Positions 43,038-53,930 are shown, numbered from the stretch's first letter. The stretch: DNA of 64,000 nucleotides from Leyella lascolaii (GCF_900079775.1 NZ_LT556038.1:1-64000); one strand, 5' to 3'. The notes: generated by a model from the sequence alone, not told the origin. Translations and numbers: made by a program.

Positions 43038-43493
43038 ATGGATACAGAACGCTATGAGATTTTCATTCATGTCAAAGGCACAGGCTTTACATTCCTTCTT
43101 GACAAAAGAATGAAGCATAACTTTATCAGTCCCGCATTCCTGGCTTTCTTCAATCTTGGAGAAAAAAGGATATATCCATCTCTTAATGATAAAACGGGAG
43201 ATGTGAATACAAAACCAGCTGATGACAGCATACCTCCCTTTCTTTGTGAATATTCCATCAGTACTGAAGATATATTTCGTTATATAGGAAAGAAAGTCGG
43301 CAGGTGTAAGGACAACAAGTTGAGAACCTGCAAGGTATTCATGCTTGAATTTGAGTATGATGGTTCTGCTTTCTCTTTTCCGTTCCTTCTTGACAAGAGT
43401 TTGGTTGAGCCCGCTATATTGGGAGGAAAATCATTTGACAAAATCAAAGCCAGGTTTCCGAAGCTTATATCTCACATCTCAGACAAATTCTGA
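43038..43493 (+). CDS. retropepsin-fold protein with altered active site (DKRM), copy 2
   Basis: 151 residues, closely related along its whole length to the 38937 protein: IHVKGTGFTFLLDKRMKHN, ISPAFLAFFNLGE, VGRCKDNKLRTCKVF, FPFLLDKSL. The same DKRM replaces the catalytic DTGS. Divergence is concentrated in the middle (residues 45-75) and the C-terminus. It lies 39 bases after the TPR-like gene. Confidence 0.65.
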   Translation: MDTERYEIFIHVKGTGFTFLLDKRMKHNFISPAFLAFFNLGEKRIYPSLNDKTGDVNTKPADDSIPPFLCEYSISTEDIFRYIGKKVGRCKDNKLRTCKVFMLEFEYDGSAFSFPFLLDKSLVEPAILGGKSFDKIKARFPKLISHISDKF

Positions 43494-44479
43494 TTGCCAT
43501 TATCCCTCAGCTGTTTTCCCTTCCCTCTTTACAGTGTGTGGGGCAGTGTCGTGAAAGGACTTGAATGCAATATGGCGGCAGGAAGGCATGTGATGGGGAA
43601 GAGACGGGGATTCTGAGAATGTCGGTGATGTTGCTCTCTGGTGTCATTCCGGGGCGGTCGGCATCGGATGTTGAGGCTAAGTGTGAAGTAAAAAATATTG
43701 ACATATTTATTCCGCAAAACAGAAATGCGGCGGGCGCGCGGATGTGTTCATGGATGTGTTTTTCCTTTCTGTGTCATGCCGTACGCATGATTGTGTGGCG
43801 TAATGTTTGTCCCAATTTCGTTGTTTTTGTTCTTTTCCGGTGTATGTTCATGTTGTCCGGTGGTCAGCAGAGGCGATTCTATGTTACCGGAAAGCCTGTT
43901 TTGTCTTACCAAATGTGCTTTTCAGTGTGCCCATATAGCCTTTTCCGTGCTATGGGAAAGCCTTTTCCGTGCGGTGAAAAAGGGTTTCTTTTTATGCTAT
44001 TCTTGTAATATGCTGACAATATGGAGGTTATGATGATACGCTGAAAACTGCGTATATGGCGGCAGATTGCCTGCCGTTTGTCTCTGCGCTGTTCTCAGCG
44101 GGTTTACGGTGTACGGAAATTCGCTGTTTCTCCACTATGTGGAGGGATGTGCATATGGTTTTAAACACAAAAGGATTGTTTGTGTTCTGACAATAAATTC
44201 AGATATGTCAGTCTGCCTCACATACCTTTTCCGCACCTCTGCCGTAATCCTTTCTCGCGCTTTTTCAGGTATATCCTATAACATTCCCTATCATTATGGA
44301 ATGTGGTTTGTATTAAACCCGAATCGGTCATTAGGACGTATATATTTGGATAAATCTTTATTTCACATACTCTCCGGGCTGTTGCCGCGTTCAAGCCGCC
44401 GGTATGCTACCCGTCCCACCGCACAGCATCGCGCTGCATATACGGTGAAGACGGGAGCCATACCGTGCGCTTCCAACTC
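43494..44479. other. gene-free spacer with short dispersed repeats
   Basis: About 1 kb. The open frames here (for example 43565-44008) have cysteine-rich, low-information sequence and no family traits. Present are copies of a short motif ggaaagcct(g/t)tttc/tg: ccggaaagcctgttttgtc (43887-43905) and the palindrome-like gggaaagccttttccgt (43954-43970). The same motif makes a hairpin at 59276-59340. Confidence 0.5.
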
Positions 44480-44518
44480 ATGAAAAAACCATAGCCTCCC
44501 TGTCGGTCAGGTTTTTCA
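44480..44518 (-). terminator. terminator of the beta-glucan operon
   Basis: Immediately after the GH3 stop, the minus strand forms TGAAAAACC ... GGTTTTTTCA, a 9-bp A/T-rich stem with a G/C-rich loop, ending in a T run. Position at the end of a five-gene operon supports it. Confidence 0.6.
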
Positions 44519-46840
44519 TCATTTGTTATGAGTGTCCCATTTGTGGGTCTCGGTGCATTCCAGATAGAGAATCTTGTCTCCAGCCTGCATCCTGAATTTG
44601 CCTTTCTCGAGTATCCATTTGCCGTCCGCACCTACAAAGGCGAGGTCGCTGCCTTTCAGGTTGAACGACACGGTGCGCTTCTCGCCCGGCTTCAGCTCTA
44701 TCTTTCTGAACGCTCTGAGACGCCGGTTCTCCGGAGTGAGCGACGCAACCATGTCGCGGCTGAAGAGCATCACCGTCTCCTTGCCTGTCATTGTCCCTGT
44801 GTTGGTCACATCGACAGACAGGGTTATGTCGTCACCGGCTGTGAATGTGTCGGCTGAAGTCCTGAAGTTGTCGTAGCCGAACGTGGTGTAGCTCAGTCCG
44901 TAACCGAAGGGCCACTGCACTGATATAACCGCGTCGTAGTCGTAGGCACCGTCCATCTTGTCCATCTCCTCGCTCACGCGATAGTCGTATGTGGTGAGAG
45001 CCGCCGGATCCTTCGGGTATGTATAGGGCATTTTAGCGCTCGGGTTGGTTTTCCCCGAGAGTATTCCGGCAAGCGCGTCCGCACCGTAGTTGCCGGGCAG
45101 CAGAATGTTGACGACAGCCTCCGCGAGCGGTTCGATGTCGCTGATGATGCGCGGTCGCCCCTCGTTGAGGATGAGCACGACGGGCTTTCCTGTCCGGGCG
45201 AGAGCCTTCACGAGGTCGCGCTGGTTGGCGGAGAGCCTGAGGTCGGAAAGGTTTCCGGGAGTCTCGCAATAAGAGTTCTCGCCTATGCACGCTATTATTA
45301 CGTCGGCTCCGGCAGCCGCCTCCACGGCTTTCTCTATCTCGGGAGGATTCTCCTCGTAGTAGTTGCCTTCCGGAACATAGGTCACTCCTTGCTCGAGCGT
45401 CACGTTGTCCTTGCCGAACTCGTCGCGCAGAGCCTCATAGATGGTGTTGTTGTCGGCTGCGTAGCGGTCGGCAATGTGTCCCTGCCATGAGTAGCTCCAT
45501 CCTCCGTTGAGGCATCGCATGGAGTTGGCGTTTGGTCCGGTGACAAGCAGTCTTGTGCCTTTCTTCAGCGGCAGGATGCCGTTTCTGTTCTTCAGCAGCA
45601 CCTCAGACTCGCCTGCGGCTTTCACAGCCAGTGCCTTGTGAGCCTCCGACGCGAACTCCGGGAAATCCTTCATGTGCGTCACGGGAGTGTCGAACAGCCC
45701 CAGCCTGTACTTCAGACGGAGCACGCGGCGCACGGCATCGTCTATGCGGCTCATCGGCACACGGTGTTCCTCGACAAGCTCTTTGAGCAGAGTGCAGAAG
45801 TCGAGGTCGTAAGGTTCCATCGCCATGTCTATTCCGGCGTTTATGGCAATCTCTATAGCCTCTTTCTTGTCTGCGGCGACATGCTCGCGTGTATAGAGGT
45901 TGTTGATGTCAGCCCAGTCGGTGACGAGCATGCCGTCCCAGCCGAGTCCTTCCTTGAGCCAGCCTGTCAGAAGCTCCTTGTCGGCATGCATCGGCACACC
46001 GTTCACGCTTCCGCTGTTCACCATTATTGTAAGCGCGCCAGCCTCGACACAGGCTTTGAACGGAGCGAAACATTTTTCTCTCAGTTCGGATACGGGGATG
46101 TAAGCCGGCGTGCGGTCCTTTCCGGTCCTCGCCTGACTGTATCCCATGTAGTGCTTCACTGATGTGGCAATCCTGTCGGAAGGTATGTGGTTGGGGTCGT
46201 CGCCCTGAAAACCGCGTACCGCCGCGCTTCCCATTATGGCGTTGACGAGGCAGTCCTCACCGTAGTTCTCCCATACTCGCGGCCACCGGGGGTCTCTCGC
46301 CATGTCGACGGTGGGCGAATATGTCCACGGACAGTTGGCAGCCCTGGTCTCGTAGGCGGTCACTCTGGCGGCGTCGTATGCCAGCTGCGGATTGAACGAA
46401 GCCCCGATGTTGATGTTCTGCGGAAACAGCGTTCCGCCGAGCGTGTAGGTCGTTCCGTGGTTCTGGTCGAGTCCGTAGATGCACGGAATGCCGATTTCCT
46501 TCATCGACACTTCCTGTATCAAGCCTATTATCTCCTGCCACTTCTCAGGCGTCTGGGCTACCGGTCCGGGCGCGTTGAGCACCGAGCCCACCTTGAATTT
46601 GGCGATGGCGTTGTGGAGCTTGTCCCTGTCGAGCCTGAACTCGCCGTCTTTCCATTCGCCGAGAACGTCGATGGAGAGCTCTGTCATCTGACCTATCTTC
46701 TCCTCGAGAGTCATTCTGCCCAGAGTATTCTCAATCTTCCTCTCTATTTCTTTGTCCGGACGTATTGCCGGAGACACAGCCTGCGAGGCGCAGGCTATGC
46801 CGATGGTTGCCGTCAGAGTCATATTTCTTAATGAAATCAT
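44519..46840 (-). CDS. GH3 beta-glucosidase
   Basis: 773 residues with signal peptide (~1-25). GH3 N-terminal TIM barrel ([51 protein letters not shown]), nucleophile Asp near residue 308 in MLVTDWAD. The alpha/beta sandwich follows ([19 protein letters not shown]), then a C-terminal fibronectin-III-like domain ([17 protein letters not shown]). It removes terminal glucose from beta-gluco-oligosaccharides, most likely in the periplasm. It is the last gene of the operon, 12 bases after the glycan-binding lipoprotein. Confidence 0.92.
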   Translation of the reverse strand: MISLRNMTLTATIGIACASQAVSPAIRPDKEIERKIENTLGRMTLEEKIGQMTELSIDVLGEWKDGEFRLDRDKLHNAIAKFKVGSVLNAPGPVAQTPEKWQEIIGLIQEVSMKEIGIPCIYGLDQNHGTTYTLGGTLFPQNINIGASFNPQLAYDAARVTAYETRAANCPWTYSPTVDMARDPRWPRVWENYGEDCLVNAIMGSAAVRGFQGDDPNHIPSDRIATSVKHYMGYSQARTGKDRTPAYIPVSELREKCFAPFKACVEAGALTIMVNSGSVNGVPMHADKELLTGWLKEGLGWDGMLVTDWADINNLYTREHVAADKKEAIEIAINAGIDMAMEPYDLDFCTLLKELVEEHRVPMSRIDDAVRRVLRLKYRLGLFDTPVTHMKDFPEFASEAHKALAVKAAGESEVLLKNRNGILPLKKGTRLLVTGPNANSMRCLNGGWSYSWQGHIADRYAADNNTIYEALRDEFGKDNVTLEQGVTYVPEGNYYEENPPEIEKAVEAAAGADVIIACIGENSYCETPGNLSDLRLSANQRDLVKALARTGKPVVLILNEGRPRIISDIEPLAEAVVNILLPGNYGADALAGILSGKTNPSAKMPYTYPKDPAALTTYDYRVSEEMDKMDGAYDYDAVISVQWPFGYGLSYTTFGYDNFRTSADTFTAGDDITLSVDVTNTGTMTGKETVMLFSRDMVASLTPENRRLRAFRKIELKPGEKRTVSFNLKGSDLAFVGADGKWILEKGKFRMQAGDKILYLECTETHKWDTHNK

Positions 46841-46852
46841 AATACTTTCCGT

Positions 46853-48109
46853 TTATTTTAAAACCACTGAATCGATGTATATACCGTGTCCGGTGACGAT
46901 GAATCCGTCTTGCTCCATTATCATGCCGAGCACATCCCGGGTGAGTGTGAATTCGTATACTCCGGCTCCGTCCACGTCAGCCTTGTCGGCTCCGGGCAGT
47001 GCTGTCCACCATGCGGTGGTGGGTTGCAGCTGATGGTAGGTGTCTTCCGGATTTGTGGAATAGTGTATAGCCATGACCGTACCAGCCTTCACCGTGGCGA
47101 ACACGTCCTTGTCTATGAGATTGAACGTCTTGTTTGGGTCACCGTCAGCGAGCCCCCACGACACGTAGTGATGCCCTGACCATAACACCAGCTCGGTCGT
47201 TACGGATAGCGGCATCTGCTCAACAACCGACTTGCCTTGACAGAACCTCACCTTGCCTCCGTCTTTCGTGGTTCCTGTAAGAGTGTATTCGCCCTCGGCA
47301 ATTGCGGGGAACATCATCCTTATCGTGTCTGATGTCTGATGAGTGAATTGCCTTATCTCCGTATCGCCTACTTTCAGCGACGCTATCTTGTCGAGATTTA
47401 TTCCGGTCAGAGTCCACTCCGCGTCTGCCCGCGCGCGTCCGGCTCCAGATGTGACGAGGGCTGTTTTGCTCACCGTGACAGTGTTTGCGCCGAACTCTTC
47501 TCCGTCCGTGTCTGTAAGGAAAACCCTGTGCGTGCCGTCCTCAACGTCTGTCGGTACGGTGTATGTGAGGTGTGGAGTGCCGCCTTCTGTCGAATAGGCG
47601 GCAGGGGAGGGAGTGCTGTTGCCGATTCTTACGCTTCTCACCTGTTCGAGATTGTCGCCGTAGAGCACAGCCACTGTGCCCGGAGCTACAAAGCGTTCGT
47701 AGCCCTTCTCGGCTGACCAAGGGTCTCCGTCGAGCGGGTTCACCCTTATGAGCCCCTCGCGTGAGGTGGATTTCCCTTTCACCGTTGTCGCAACCACTTT
47801 CATCGTGTAAAGCCCAGCTGGCAGCCCGATGTCTATGCTGTCGCCTTCGGCAGCCTTGTCGCCGTCTATATACCATACCACGTCGGTGTAGTCGGCTGGT
47901 GTCACGGTGAGCGTCATCTTGAAGTTGGCGTCGCGGCTGATGGCGGCGATGACGGGCAGCTCCCCGTTCTGTCTGTCGGGGAACATGGGTGAAAGGATGT
48001 GCGGCTCGTCATCCGGTCCTACCGTAGAGAACGGATCGTCGTCGCTACAGGAAAGGCATATCATGCACAAAGGCAGCATTGCCGTTAATAGTCTCAGTAT
48101 TGATTTCAT
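46853..48109 (-). CDS. surface glycan-binding lipoprotein (SGBP-B type)
   Basis: 418 residues. Lipoprotein signal ending CLSC (Cys21). An N-terminal Ig/PKD-like domain (residues ~50-125) and two IPT/TIG-like domains (VAPGTVAVLYGDNLEQVRSVRIGN; EWTLTGINLDKIASLKVG) form a stalk. The C-terminal ~130 residues, Trp-rich (LWSGHHYVSWGLADGDPN), should be the beta-sandwich that binds glucan. This matches the SGBP located after SusD in mixed-linkage and beta-1,3-glucan loci. Spacing to SusD is 27 bases. Confidence 0.8.
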   Translation of the reverse strand: MKSILRLLTAMLPLCMICLSCSDDDPFSTVGPDDEPHILSPMFPDRQNGELPVIAAISRDANFKMTLTVTPADYTDVVWYIDGDKAAEGDSIDIGLPAGLYTMKVVATTVKGKSTSREGLIRVNPLDGDPWSAEKGYERFVAPGTVAVLYGDNLEQVRSVRIGNSTPSPAAYSTEGGTPHLTYTVPTDVEDGTHRVFLTDTDGEEFGANTVTVSKTALVTSGAGRARADAEWTLTGINLDKIASLKVGDTEIRQFTHQTSDTIRMMFPAIAEGEYTLTGTTKDGGKVRFCQGKSVVEQMPLSVTTELVLWSGHHYVSWGLADGDPNKTFNLIDKDVFATVKAGTVMAIHYSTNPEDTYHQLQPTTAWWTALPGADKADVDGAGVYEFTLTRDVLGMIMEQDGFIVTGHGIYIDSVVLK

Positions 48110-48136
48110 AGTTGTTTCTTGTTTTATTATTATGAA

Positions 48137-49816
48137 TTATTCAACGTCCCACCATACATGGGTGTTCCAGCTGTCCTTGCCGCCCATGCGTTTGAGAGCC
48201 TCGTCATATCCGGGTTTGTTGTAGGATGATTCGAGAGTAGGGTAGCAAAGCCTTACGGGTATGTCCTTTCCGCCTGTGAGATATTGTCCGAAACCGTACT
48301 CGGCGGGCGATTTGAGGCGCGGATAGCCGGAGCGGCGCACGTTTGCCCAGCATTCTGCGGGGTTGGTGAAGTGCAGTATCCATGCCTGGGTGTTTATCGC
48401 AGCTTTAGCCTGTTGCTCGGTGTGGCCTATGCCGTTGTCGGCTATGTATGCGTTGAAGTCGTTGTCGGATATTCTGTCGTAGCCGTAGTTGTCGGCAAGG
48501 AAGTCCATTGCCGCGCGCACTCCTTTGCTGTAGAACCCTTCCACCGTCCCTCCGGTATTCCATTTCTTCAGTGAAGCCTCAGCAAGAAGCAGGTTCACTT
48601 CAGCGCATGTCATCACCACGCCGGGGTTGTCGCCGCGGAGGAAGTTGTTTGCAAGCTTCGGCTCAGTCTCGCGTGCCATCGTGGTCTCTACAGACGGGTT
48701 GGTCTTTGCTATCTCTTTCATCATGTCGCTGTCATATCCTTGCGGCCACGGGTCGTAGGAGAAAGCTCCAGGCTGACAGGGGTTCATGGCTATGCCCTTA
48801 CCGGTGATTTCGTCTGTAAGGTCTATCCGGTTGTCGGGGCTTGTCTGGCTCATGAGCCCGTCATAATAGAATCTGGCTATCATGAATGTGCGCGGGTCTT
48901 TCGTGTTGTAAAGCTGGTTGAAGAACGTCGAACACAGATAACTCGGGTTGTTGGCGGGGTCGTTGCCGAACAGGAGCTGCGACAAGGCGTTGCCTCTGTA
49001 GTCGGTGTAGGAGTCTTGTCCGAAGCTGAACGATATGTCCATGTATTTTATCAGTGCGTCGTCAGAGCCCGATGTGAGCACTCCGCCTTCAGAGGCGAGC
49101 GCGTCCTCAAATTCCTTCCGCGCCTTCTCGGGTGCTACGTCGGATATGCGCATGGCGTAGCGCAGTCTGAGAGAATTGGCGAGCTTTATCCATTTAGCCA
49201 CGTCTCCGTTGTATATCACGTCGCCCGTTATTCTGTCGTTGGCGGCGTCCAGCGCGGATGCGGCATCTTTCAGCTCGGTGAAGAAATCGTTGTATATGTC
49301 TTCCTGCGTGTCGTATTTCGGGTTGTATATCTCTTTCAGATAGCCTAACCCTGCCTCGCTGTATGGCGCGTCTCCGTAGATGTCCGTGATGACTGACATC
49401 ATATAGACGCGGTAGATGCGCAGTATGGCGTTGATATTCTTTCTGTTCTCATCCTCCGCGCTGCGATGGATGGCGTCTGTGAGGTTCTTTATGGCTTTCG
49501 GATAGAACGACGTCCATATCCTGCCCATCTCGTTGTTGTCCACCGTGTGGCGTCCTCCGTAGTTGGTGGTGTTCCAGCATCCCATGAGCTGTTGGGTGAA
49601 AGCATACAGGTAGTTGCGGTATATCTCCACCATACCGAGGTCGCCGTATGTCTGCAGTTCGGCTGTCGTGAGTTGCGCGTTGGGGTCTATGCTGTTGGCT
49701 TTCGACTTGTCTGTGTTAAGGTCTTCCATGTAGCTGTCGCTGCACGATGAGCTTATTCCAGCCAGCAATGCCGCAGACAATATAATAAAAGTCTTTATCT
49801 TTCTCATTGTTCCCAT
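48137..49816 (-). CDS. SusD/RagB-family outer-membrane lipoprotein
   Basis: 559 residues (or 556 from the next ATG at 49807, MRKIKTF). Lipoprotein signal ending SSC. SusD-like TPR fold with typical blocks: the N-terminal DLNTDKSKANSID, IYRVYMMSVITDIYGDAPYSEAG, KWIKLANSLRLRYAMRI, and near the end NPAECWANVRRSGYPRL. It caps the SusC pore and captures oligosaccharide on the cell surface. It starts 5 bases after SusC. Confidence 0.93.
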   Translation of the reverse strand: MGTMRKIKTFIILSAALLAGISSSCSDSYMEDLNTDKSKANSIDPNAQLTTAELQTYGDLGMVEIYRNYLYAFTQQLMGCWNTTNYGGRHTVDNNEMGRIWTSFYPKAIKNLTDAIHRSAEDENRKNINAILRIYRVYMMSVITDIYGDAPYSEAGLGYLKEIYNPKYDTQEDIYNDFFTELKDAASALDAANDRITGDVIYNGDVAKWIKLANSLRLRYAMRISDVAPEKARKEFEDALASEGGVLTSGSDDALIKYMDISFSFGQDSYTDYRGNALSQLLFGNDPANNPSYLCSTFFNQLYNTKDPRTFMIARFYYDGLMSQTSPDNRIDLTDEITGKGIAMNPCQPGAFSYDPWPQGYDSDMMKEIAKTNPSVETTMARETEPKLANNFLRGDNPGVVMTCAEVNLLLAEASLKKWNTGGTVEGFYSKGVRAAMDFLADNYGYDRISDNDFNAYIADNGIGHTEQQAKAAINTQAWILHFTNPAECWANVRRSGYPRLKSPAEYGFGQYLTGGKDIPVRLCYPTLESSYNKPGYDEALKRMGGKDSWNTHVWWDVE

Positions 49817-49821
49817 GTTGG

Positions 49822-52800
49822 TTAAAATTTGATATTAACGTTTATGCCGTAGCTCTTTCTTGAAGGCAGAGAGCCGTATTCGAGCCCCATTCCGGTGGTG
49901 TTGTTGTAGTTGGAGTCCGGATCGATGTTAGGAATGTTTTTCCAGACAATGAACGGGTTTCTCGCAACAAACGATACCGACATGTCCTGAATCACTTTGC
50001 CCAGCCATTTCTTCGGCAACTGGTATGCAAGTACTATCTCGCGGCACTTCACGTAAGAGTTGTCGTAGATGAACATTGACGGTGCGTTGCGGCACACACT
50101 CATCCAGTAGTCCTCCGGATTGATGATGATGTCGTTCTTGCGGTAGGTTCCGTCGCCGTTGTCTATCACTCCGGGAGCTACGAATCCTCCCGTCGGATTC
50201 CATTCGGACGAGCCCTTCGGTATGCCGGCTTCCTGACGCAGCTCTTCTGAGTGATACCATTCGTCGCGACCTTTAAGCGTTGCCGGACTCTTTCCTGACT
50301 CGTGCGCGGCACGTGCGGACATAGAGTACAGGTCGGCACCGACCTTGATGTCGAACAGTGCGGAGAGTGAAAGGTTCTTGTAGTGCAGTGAAGTGCTGAT
50401 GCCGCCTGTCCAGTCCCATGAGGCGTTACCGAGCACATGGTTGCTCTTGTCATACTTTGGCAGACCTGTCTGAGGGTCTATAATGATGTCTCCGTTTTTG
50501 TTTCTCACGAAGTCGGGACCTACAATCGAGCCGAAGTTCTCGCCCACCTTGGCTGCTATCTGTACGTCGAGCCATGAGGCTTTCTCGAGTTCGAACATGT
50601 CCATATTGTCTACAAGCTTCTTCACTTTGTTGCTGTTCTTGGAGAAGTTGAAGTTCAGGTCCCATGCGAAATCGCCTGTCTGGACCGGGCGGGTGTTAAG
50701 AGTTATCTCAATACCTTGGTTCTGTATCTCTCCGGCATTTATGAGACGGTAGGTGTAACCGGTAGCCCAGCTGCTCGCAATTCCCATAATCTGGTCCTTG
50801 CTTATCTGATTATAGTAGGTGAAGTCAAGCCCGATGCGGTTGTTGAGAAACTTCGTCTCAAAGCCTATCTCAAACGAGTTTGTCCTTGTGGGTTTCAGGT
50901 TCTTGTTAGGTATTGTCTCGTTGTTGATGTATCCGATGGTATAGCCCGGATATGTGAACTTTGATTTTGTGTATACCAGACCTAACTGATAAGGGTCGGT
51001 GTCACTTCCCACTTGTGCCCACGACATGCGTATCTTGCCGTACGGCAGGATGTTTTTCCTGTTGATGAGTTCGGAAAACACGAAGCTGCCTGAGACCGAA
51101 GGATACACGTATACGTTGTTGTTCAGCGGCAGTGTGGACGACTGGTCGCCGCGCAGGGTGGCGTCAAGGAACACGAGACTCCTCCATCCGAGATTCACAG
51201 AACCGAACAAGGAGTTTATCTGTTTGCGGTAGCTATTTTGCTCGATGCTTGTCTCGTTGAAGCTCATTATGGCTATGACGTCGGGTATCTGCATGTCTTT
51301 AGCTGTGTTGAGTGTGGTTTTGTTGTCCACCTTATATATGTTTCCGCCGAATGTTCCGGTGAAGTCGAAGTCGTCCCAGCGGTTGTTGTATGTCGCGAGA
51401 AGCTCGAAGTTGTACATCTTGTTCTCGAACTTGCTGTCCTGAAGATAACCCGATTCGTATCCGGGAGTGGTCGGAGCCTTGAAGTCCTCGAACGAGAACC
51501 AGTTGAATTCTGCACCTGCCGTGCCCTTAATCTTCAGATGGGGATTGATGTTCCACGTAGCTGACGCATGCAGACGGAACAGGTCTTTGTCCGAGTTATT
51601 GGAGTTCTTGTATACGTCCCAGTACGGGTTCACGTTGTAGGGATCCATTCCGTTCCAGTTGGAATATTCTCCGTTCTTGTCCTGATAGGTGCGCAGCCAC
51701 GCCTGATTGTATGTCGTAGCAAGTGTCATGAGGTTCTTTCCGATGTTCGACTTGCTGTCTCCCAGAGCCGGACGGTTCTTTACTCCTTCGTGCGTATAGT
51801 TGACAGAGAAGTCAAGATCCACCTTTCCCAACGTGGAGTTCGACCTCAGATTGAATATGTCGCGGCTCATGTTTGTGTTTGGAACGATGTCTTTGTTTCT
51901 CATGTCGGTGAATGTGAAGCGCATTCCGGTGGTCTTGTTGCTTGACGATACGGTGAGTGTGTTGTTGGCAGTCACACCTGTGCGGAAGAAGCCGGAGATG
52001 TTGTCGGGAATGATTAGGTAAGGACGCTTCACCCCGTCGAAATATTCCAGCATGTTGCTGCCGTCTGCCTTTGGACCCCAGCTCTTGTTTGTGTTGGACA
52101 CGGCGTCAATGCTGTATGTGCCGTTGCTGCCCATACCGTATGTCTGCTGCACGTCGTTCCATCTGGAGAGCTGCCTGTCTATGGTCAGCGTTCCGTTGTA
52201 TTCTACGGAGAACCGTTCGCCTTTGCCTGCCTTCTTTGTCGTGATGAGAATCACGCCGTGGCTTGCGCGGCTTCCGTAGAGGGCAGATGCCGCCGGACCT
52301 TTCAGCACCGACATTGTCTCGATGTCGTCGGGGTTGATGCTTGATATGCCGTCTCCAAGGTCGTAGCCGCCTGATGTTCCGGCGCTGCCGAAGTTGGTGT
52401 TGTCCAGCGGCACACCGTCAACGACATATAGCGGCTGGTTGTTTCCGGTCATCTCTGTGTTGCCTCTGAGCAGCACTCTTGTCGAGCCTGACGGTCCGCC
52501 TGCTGTCTGGCTCACCACGAGACCCGCCACACGGCCTGCCATCGAGTTGATGACGTTTGTCTCTTTAGCCTTCTCGAATGCTTTGCCGTTCACTTCGTCG
52601 AGTCCGTATCCCAGAGCCTTGCGGTCTCTCTTTATTCCCAACGCCGTGACAACCACCTCATTGAGCAGCTTCGAGTCTTCCTCAAGCACTATTGTCATCG
52701 GTTTTGCCGAGGCTGTCACCTCCACTGTCTTCATTCCGATGTAGCTCACAACGAGTGTGGCTCCGCTTCCTACGTTCAGTGTGAAATTGCCGTTGATGTC

Positions 52801-53010
52801 GGTTAAAGTACTGTTTGTCGTGCCTTTCTCAGATATGGAGGCACCTATGATAGGACCGGTATTGTCTTTTACGATACCCGTCACTTTGATTTGTTGTGAA
52901 CCAATCTGCATCGGAGCAGAGCCTGTCGCGGCTGACGCCTGTGCCATTACAGGCATGCCGCCGGCAAGTGTTCCGCACAACATAATCCTTGAAAAGAAAC
53001 TTACATTCAT
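49822..53010 (-). CDS. SusC/RagA-family TonB-dependent transporter
   Basis: 1062 residues. Signal peptide (~1-25), carboxypeptidase-like domain (VTGIVKDNTGPIIGASISEKGT), TonB-box-like LNEVVVTALG, plug (PLYVVDGVPLDN, DDIETMSVLKGPAASALYGSRASHGVILITTKK), and a 22-strand barrel ending in KSYGINVNIKF. It imports oligosaccharides bound by SusD using TonB/ExbBD energy. It lies 11 bases after the GH16 stop. Confidence 0.95.
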   Translation of the reverse strand: MNVSFFSRIMLCGTLAGGMPVMAQASAATGSAPMQIGSQQIKVTGIVKDNTGPIIGASISEKGTTNSTLTDINGNFTLNVGSGATLVVSYIGMKTVEVTASAKPMTIVLEEDSKLLNEVVVTALGIKRDRKALGYGLDEVNGKAFEKAKETNVINSMAGRVAGLVVSQTAGGPSGSTRVLLRGNTEMTGNNQPLYVVDGVPLDNTNFGSAGTSGGYDLGDGISSINPDDIETMSVLKGPAASALYGSRASHGVILITTKKAGKGERFSVEYNGTLTIDRQLSRWNDVQQTYGMGSNGTYSIDAVSNTNKSWGPKADGSNMLEYFDGVKRPYLIIPDNISGFFRTGVTANNTLTVSSSNKTTGMRFTFTDMRNKDIVPNTNMSRDIFNLRSNSTLGKVDLDFSVNYTHEGVKNRPALGDSKSNIGKNLMTLATTYNQAWLRTYQDKNGEYSNWNGMDPYNVNPYWDVYKNSNNSDKDLFRLHASATWNINPHLKIKGTAGAEFNWFSFEDFKAPTTPGYESGYLQDSKFENKMYNFELLATYNNRWDDFDFTGTFGGNIYKVDNKTTLNTAKDMQIPDVIAIMSFNETSIEQNSYRKQINSLFGSVNLGWRSLVFLDATLRGDQSSTLPLNNNVYVYPSVSGSFVFSELINRKNILPYGKIRMSWAQVGSDTDPYQLGLVYTKSKFTYPGYTIGYINNETIPNKNLKPTRTNSFEIGFETKFLNNRIGLDFTYYNQISKDQIMGIASSWATGYTYRLINAGEIQNQGIEITLNTRPVQTGDFAWDLNFNFSKNSNKVKKLVDNMDMFELEKASWLDVQIAAKVGENFGSIVGPDFVRNKNGDIIIDPQTGLPKYDKSNHVLGNASWDWTGGISTSLHYKNLSLSALFDIKVGADLYSMSARAAHESGKSPATLKGRDEWYHSEELRQEAGIPKGSSEWNPTGGFVAPGVIDNGDGTYRKNDIIINPEDYWMSVCRNAPSMFIYDNSYVKCREIVLAYQLPKKWLGKVIQDMSVSFVARNPFIVWKNIPNIDPDSNYNNTTGMGLEYGSLPSRKSYGINVNIKF

Positions 53011-53021
53011 GCGTTTAAACT

Positions 53022-53858
53022 TTAATTATGTTCAGTCAGTTTTATCCAGTCTACATACATGGTTGCCTTTGTCCCCTTCTTCAGAACCGTAATGCTGCCG
53101 CTGTCGGTTATTCCGGTGAACGTTCCTCCCACGGCAAGGTTGAACAGTATGAAGAAGTTATCGTGGAAGTAAGGATTGTCTTTGATGTCGAACGAGTGGA
53201 AAGGTTTGCCGTCAATGGATATGGCGGCGCGCGTCTCGTCCCACGTAAGCGTGTAAGTGTGATAACCGCCGTCCTGGAGGCTGGAGCCGACACTGGCGGC
53301 ATGGTATTGCTGTTCGTGCGATGCCGGGCTCTTGCCGAAGTGTATTGCCGTGTTCACACGTGATGAGGCTGTGCCGGTGGCAATCCCTTCCTTGTCGCCC
53401 ATCTCCATTATGTCAATCTCTCCGCAAGCCGGCCATTCCTTCCCGTTGTCGCCCATCATCCAGAATGCGGGCCACAGTCCGTCTGCCGTCTTGGGCAGTC
53501 GGATGCTCGCGCTGAGCGTGCCGTATCTGAAGCTTTTCTTCCCCTTGGAGTTTATTCTTCCCGATACTATCTTGCCGTTCTTCCATTCTGCCGTCAGCAT
53601 GAGCACGGACCTGCCGCCGTCCTTTCCCACCTTCACCTGCTCAGGGCTGTATGCCTGCAGTTCCTCGTTGGTCCATCCGGCTTCGTGGGTTTCCTTTGTC
53701 CATACAGAACTGTCGAACGTCTTGAAGTCGTCGAAGAACACCACGTCCTCTTCCGTTCCTGTGGCTGCGCCCTTACTGTCGGAGTCTTCCTGTCCGGAAG
53801 CGCATGCCGTAAATACCGCACATATAAATGTGAGAGTAAGACTTACTTTTCTGTTCAT
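53022..53858 (-). CDS. GH16 endo-beta-glucanase lipoprotein (laminarinase/lichenase type)
   Basis: 278 residues. Lipoprotein signal ending FTAC (Cys19), acidic residues after it (SGQEDSDSKG), which favour surface display. GH16 jelly roll with DDFKTFDSSVWTKE, RYGTLSASIRLP, LWPAFWMMG and the catalytic EIDIME (E147, D149, E152), retaining mechanism. The beta-bulge form EIDIME is that of laminarinase/MLG-type enzymes. It starts the glucan operon and should make oligosaccharides for SusCD. Confidence 0.93.
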   Translation of the reverse strand: MNRKVSLTLTFICAVFTACASGQEDSDSKGAATGTEEDVVFFDDFKTFDSSVWTKETHEAGWTNEELQAYSPEQVKVGKDGGRSVLMLTAEWKNGKIVSGRINSKGKKSFRYGTLSASIRLPKTADGLWPAFWMMGDNGKEWPACGEIDIMEMGDKEGIATGTASSRVNTAIHFGKSPASHEQQYHAASVGSSLQDGGYHTYTLTWDETRAAISIDGKPFHSFDIKDNPYFHDNFFILFNLAVGGTFTGITDSGSITVLKKGTKATMYVDWIKLTEHN

Positions 53859-53930
53859 TGCTTGTTTGTTGTTAAGGTTATGATAAATTTATGACATTAA
53901 GTTTTCGGGTCTTCTGTCTCAATCCGCTGT

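Noticed and set aside
43565..44008. 147-codon frame in the 43.5-44.5 kb spacer
   Set aside because: Cys- and Met-rich random-looking sequence containing the short dispersed repeat; no homologous pattern.
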